NCBI GenBank assembly: GCA_965367215.1
Contig: CBDUIJ010000260.1
Span: 1 to 8,487 of the forward strand
Reading direction: 5' to 3'
DNA: 8,487 nucleotides
DNA from: Granulosicoccus sp965367215
GTDB lineage: Bacteria; Pseudomonadota; Gammaproteobacteria; Granulosicoccales; Granulosicoccaceae
Shown here: one piece after another, positions 6,190-8,487 of the stretch
How positions within the stretch are numbered: the first letter of the stretch is position 1
Layout of the letters: each line of letters starts with the position of its first letter
Notes under the pieces: model-generated
Database searches by the model: none
The model's input: the letters and a program-made list of their open reading frames with translations, nothing else
Told to the model about the DNA's origin: nothing
Translations under genes and position numbers: made by a program

Positions 6190-7013
6190 GAGTGTGCAGC
6201 TTTCCTGTCCGTGTCCGGGTTCTTGTCGTGGAGGCCGGTATCGCCAACGATCAACCGAACCAGGTCTTCCAGATTGGTACTGGCGATGGCACGTTCGGCA
6301 ACCTTGGTGCCTTCGTACATCACGGCAATGCGATCACACACGCGAAACAGATCCTGCAGGCGATGAGTGATGAGGATGACCGAGACGCCGCGTGCCTTGA
6401 CGCGGTTGATCAGTTCCAGCACCGCTTCCACTTCGGCCACCGCCAGCGCCGACGTCGGTTCATCCATGATGAGTACCTTCGGGTCGAACGATGCCGCTCT
6501 GGCAATGGCGATGGCCTGTCTCTGTCCACCGGATAATTGCGCCACCTTGGCTGTCAGCCGTGGAATACGAATCTCCAGGGCGTCGAGCATGTGCCGCGCC
6601 TGCTCGAGCATCTGTTTGTGATCGAGGAACGGGCCGCGCACGATCTCGCGGCCCAGAAACAGATTGCCCACCACATCGACGTGATTGCACAGGGACAGAT
6701 CCTGATAAACCATCTCGATATGTCTGTCACGAGCATCGGCAGGATCCTTCAGTCTGACCACCTTGCCATCGATCGAGATAGTGCCGGAGTCGGGTATGTA
6801 GGTGCCGGACATGACCTTGGAGAGCGTGGACTTGCCGGCGGCATTGTCGCCGACCAGACCCAGGCATTCACCGGGCATCAACTCCAGGTCGACACCGCGC
6901 AATGCCTTGACCGATCCGAAACTCTTGCGGATACCATCCAGCTTGATACGCGGCGGCGCAGCCACAGAACTCGCTGCGCCGCCGCCCTCTGGGGAAACTG
7001 CCTCGTTTTCCAT
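6186..7013 (-). CDS. Sugar ABC transporter ATP-binding protein, single-domain
   Basis: This 275-residue protein has one complete nucleotide-binding domain. Walker A is GDNAAGKST (55-63), the Q-loop glutamine is Gln104 in MVYQDLSLC, the signature is LSGGQRQ (160-166), Walker B is VLIMDEPTSAL (180-190) with catalytic Glu185, and the switch histidine is His217 in ILITHRL. Classical RbsA/XylG/MglA proteins are fused double domains of about 500 residues. This is the half-size form, as in FrcA of rhizobial fructose importers, so a homodimer is expected. An Ala/Gly-rich stretch of about 20 residues precedes the domain, and a charged tail follows it. The gene begins eight bases after the stop of the binding protein and overlaps the permease start. 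Confidence 0.95.
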   Translation of the reverse strand: MENEAVSPEGGGAASSVAAPPRIKLDGIRKSFGSVKALRGVDLELMPGECLGLVGDNAAGKSTLSKVMSGTYIPDSGTISIDGKVVRLKDPADARDRHIEMVYQDLSLCNHVDVVGNLFLGREIVRGPFLDHKQMLEQARHMLDALEIRIPRLTAKVAQLSGGQRQAIAIARAASFDPKVLIMDEPTSALAVAEVEAVLELINRVKARGVSVILITHRLQDLFRVCDRIAVMYEGTKVAERAIASTNLEDLVRLIVGDTGLHDKNPDTDRKAAHS

Positions 7014-7021
7014 CGTCGTCT

Positions 7022-8002
7022 TTACTTGAATGTGGCTCGGAAGTCGTCGACGTTGTCCTGCGTGACGATGGTGATAGGCACGTCAATCTGGCTCTCGATC
7101 TCATTGCCGGAAGTCAGGGCGACCAGCGCATCCACGGCCGCCGCTCCCATGCCCGATGGGCTTTGCTGAACTACCGCTTCCACATAGCCGGCGTCTATCC
7201 CGTCCACCGCCTGAGCGGTCAGATCCCAACCGAATACGGTCACATCGTCCTGACGGCCCTGGCTCTCGACGGCCGCAATGGCACCGAGCAGGGCAGGCTC
7301 ACCGGTGGCATAGATGGCATTCATGCCGGGGTTGGCAGTCATCAGGTTCTCGGCTGCGGACAAGGCAATGTCCTGCACATTCTGACCATCCACCGTGGAC
7401 ACTACTTCCACGCCCTTAAGGGCGTCGACGAAGCCATCCTTGCGCACATTCTGGATGAAGCTGTTGAGTGCGCCAACGACACCCAGCTGCAGACCGCCAT
7501 TGCTGGCTGCGTATTCGTTGACATAGGCAGCCATGTCAGCACCTGCCTGAGCGTTGTCGACACCTACCTGTGCCTTCTGTGGGCCATCTTCCGGAAGAAT
7601 GGCATCAACGGCAATGACCGGGATGCCGGCCTCGTCGGCCTGTTCCACGGCTGGCATGATGCCGTTGACATCAATGGCAACCACGATGATGCCGTCAACG
7701 CCTTCAGTGATATAGGTTTCCACCGCACTGTTCTGCGCGGCTGAATCGTTGTTGGCGTTGAATATGACAAGTTCGGCACCCGCTGCATCTGCCGCTTCCT
7801 GCGCACCTTCGTTCATCTGGTTGAAGAACAGTGCTTGCTGGTTGATCTGCACCAGTGCGAAAGTCTTCTTGCCATCCTGTGCCAGAACGTTCGTCGAGGA
7901 GGTCACACCCGCTGCCAGTACGGCGGCGATGCCCATGGCGGTCCATTTGCGGCGGCCGGGATTGACGGGTGAGTTGTTGCTGACTGATTGGATGAATTTC
8001 AT
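7022..8002 (-). CDS. Ribose-type periplasmic sugar-binding protein (Peripla_BP_4)
   Basis: This 326-residue exported solute-binding protein starts at ATG 8002-8000. The open frame runs further upstream, but only this start gives a signal peptide: Lys/Arg n-region to residue 19, hydrophobic core 22-33, and probable cleavage after Ala41 (VLA before QDGKK). An Arg-Arg pair at 17-18 precedes the core but is not a good twin-arginine motif, so Sec export is assumed. The mature part follows RbsB order: FALVQINQQALFFNQMNEGA (48-67), GVDGIIVVAIDVNG (101-114), IPVIAVDA (127-134), NVRKDGF (185-191) and VFGWDLT (256-262). Asp133, Arg187 and Asp260 align with sugar-contacting residues of RbsB. Where RbsB has its AQNDEMA loop, this protein has ATGEPAL (232-238), so its ligand is probably not ribose itself. 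It is the first gene of the operon and is separated from the ATPase by eight bases. Confidence 0.94.
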   Translation of the reverse strand: MKFIQSVSNNSPVNPGRRKWTAMGIAAVLAAGVTSSTNVLAQDGKKTFALVQINQQALFFNQMNEGAQEAADAAGAELVIFNANNDSAAQNSAVETYITEGVDGIIVVAIDVNGIMPAVEQADEAGIPVIAVDAILPEDGPQKAQVGVDNAQAGADMAAYVNEYAASNGGLQLGVVGALNSFIQNVRKDGFVDALKGVEVVSTVDGQNVQDIALSAAENLMTANPGMNAIYATGEPALLGAIAAVESQGRQDDVTVFGWDLTAQAVDGIDAGYVEAVVQQSPSGMGAAAVDALVALTSGNEIESQIDVPITIVTQDNVDDFRATFK

Positions 8003-8027
8003 GGTCGGATACTCGTTGATGGATTGA

Positions 8028-8043
8028 ATGCGCGGATGCGCGG
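8028..8043. repeat. Tandem direct repeat of ATGCGCGG (2 copies)
   Basis: Two perfect, adjacent copies of ATGCGCGG occupy 8028-8035 and 8036-8043, about 25 bases upstream of the binding-protein start and inside the presumed mRNA leader. They could be a regulator site, an RNA element, or chance. Confidence 0.6.
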
Positions 8044-8095
8044 TATTGACGATAGTTGCGCTTCTTCCTGAGAGTTCATGCCTGACCTGAAGAGG

Positions 8096-8132
8096 GACAC
8101 CGGTTGCGCCAGTGTCGGTCAGTGGTTCTGAC
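8096..8132. repeat. Two adjacent small inverted repeats in the leader
   Basis: GACAC (8096-8100) pairs with GTGTC (8112-8116) across 11 bases. One base later, GTCAG (8118-8122) pairs with CTGAC (8128-8132) across 5 bases. Both are exact five-base arms. No T-tract follows on either strand, so they do not form an intrinsic terminator. They may be leader structure or operator half-sites. Confidence 0.4.
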
Positions 8133-8211
8133 AAACGTGTAGTTCGAACGGGCCTTGCTCTTGCGAACAGGGCATCTCGCCGGATGCTCTTCGGTACCGA
8201 CGATGGCAATC

Positions 8212-8240
8212 ATCCTACGAACGTCATGACATTTGGTCAA
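8212..8240 (-). promoter_or_regulatory. Candidate sigma70 promoter of the transporter operon
   Basis: On the minus strand, TTGACC (8240-8235; five of six matches to TTGACA) is followed by a 17-base spacer and TAGGAT (8217-8212; four of six matches to TATAAT). Transcription would start near 8205, giving a leader of about 200 bases before the binding-protein ATG. The palindrome GTCATGAC (8223-8230) lies in the spacer and could be an operator. This was found by eye only. Confidence 0.35.
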
Positions 8241-8487
8241 GCCCATTTGCCGAGCAAAGGCCGGGTGTGCCGCCTGACGAAGCTCTTGTACAAGGTTGTT
8301 CCGATCGTTGTGCACTGCGGTGGGGCGGAAGAGGCGAAGTGGTGCGGTGATGGGAGAGGATGTTGTCGCAGTCAATGAGTCTGGTTTCAGGGGCGTTATA
8401 AATGCTGCAATAGCAGTGTCTTTCTACACCATTGCACCGATCTGAGGCGTCACTGTCGTTGCCATCAGGAAGTTGCTGCAACTGCAA

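Larger units (their letters stand above)
8003..8487 (-). other. Non-coding upstream region of the transporter operon
   Basis: No convincing gene is seen in these 485 bases on either strand. The open frames present (for example minus 8224-8487 and plus 8112-8378) give Arg/Pro/Cys/Ser-rich translations without recognisable motifs or a hydrophobic core. The stretch holds a candidate promoter (8212-8240), a tandem 8-bp repeat near the binding-protein start, two small hairpin-like inverted repeats, and the 8-bp palindromes GTTCGAAC (8142-8149) and GTCATGAC (8223-8230). It probably serves as the regulatory region and long 5' leader of the minus-strand operon. A gene running off the right edge cannot be fully excluded. 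Confidence 0.5.

Noticed and set aside
8003..8209. Upstream extension of the binding-protein frame to an ATG at 8209
   Set aside because: The extra 69 residues are Arg/Thr/Pro-rich, would bury the signal peptide, and look like translated leader DNA.
8224..8487. Minus-strand open frame reaching the right edge, possible partial gene
   Set aside because: The translation is rich in Ser, Arg, Cys and Pro with no motif or hydrophobic core, and it competes with overlapping open frames of equal quality. It is treated as non-coding.

Overview
The window looks like part of the chromosome of a free-living, GC-rich proteobacterium. The gammaproteobacterial, marine style of the proteins (an extracellular Fn3-like tail, a SHOCT-domain protein, a ribose-type ABC importer) makes a Granulosicoccus-like host a reasonable but unproven guess. 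There are nine supportable protein genes. I see no RNA gene, transposon, CRISPR array or phage gene.

Layout. Bases 1-410 hold the 3' end of a forward gene that begins outside the window; its last domain is fibronectin-III-like. A second forward gene (574-1443) encodes a cytosolic protein with a C-terminal SHOCT helix pair. Its stop codon shares the four bases CTAG with the stop of the convergent BtpA-family gene (1440-2270, minus). That gene is head to head with a forward PfkB-family sugar kinase (2272-3273), with one base between the two proposed start codons. From 8002 down to 3336 on the minus strand lies a tight five-gene operon: ribose-type periplasmic binding protein, single-domain ABC ATPase, RbsC-type permease, phosphotriesterase (PTE)-family amidohydrolase, and a class I glutamine-amidotransferase-like protein. 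The last four genes are joined by three successive ATGA stop/start overlaps. Bases 8003-8487 look non-coding and contain a candidate sigma70 promoter, a tandem 8-bp repeat and several small inverted repeats.

How the genes may work together. The ABC system should import a small carbohydrate or carbohydrate-like solute. The PfkB protein would phosphorylate it or an intermediate. The PTE-family enzyme has a complete binuclear metal site with a glutamate as the bridging residue, as in E. coli PHP, and is more likely a (phospho)lactonase than a phosphotriesterase. BtpA/SgcQ-like and GATase1-like proteins are poorly characterised. Together the seven genes look like a self-contained catabolic cassette of unknown substrate, and this is the part of the window most worth following up. 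The forward kinase sits between the operon and the minus-strand btpA-like gene, with no recognisable terminator and almost no room for promoters. This raises the possibility of a non-contiguous operon with antisense transcription across the kinase. No regulator gene is inside the window.
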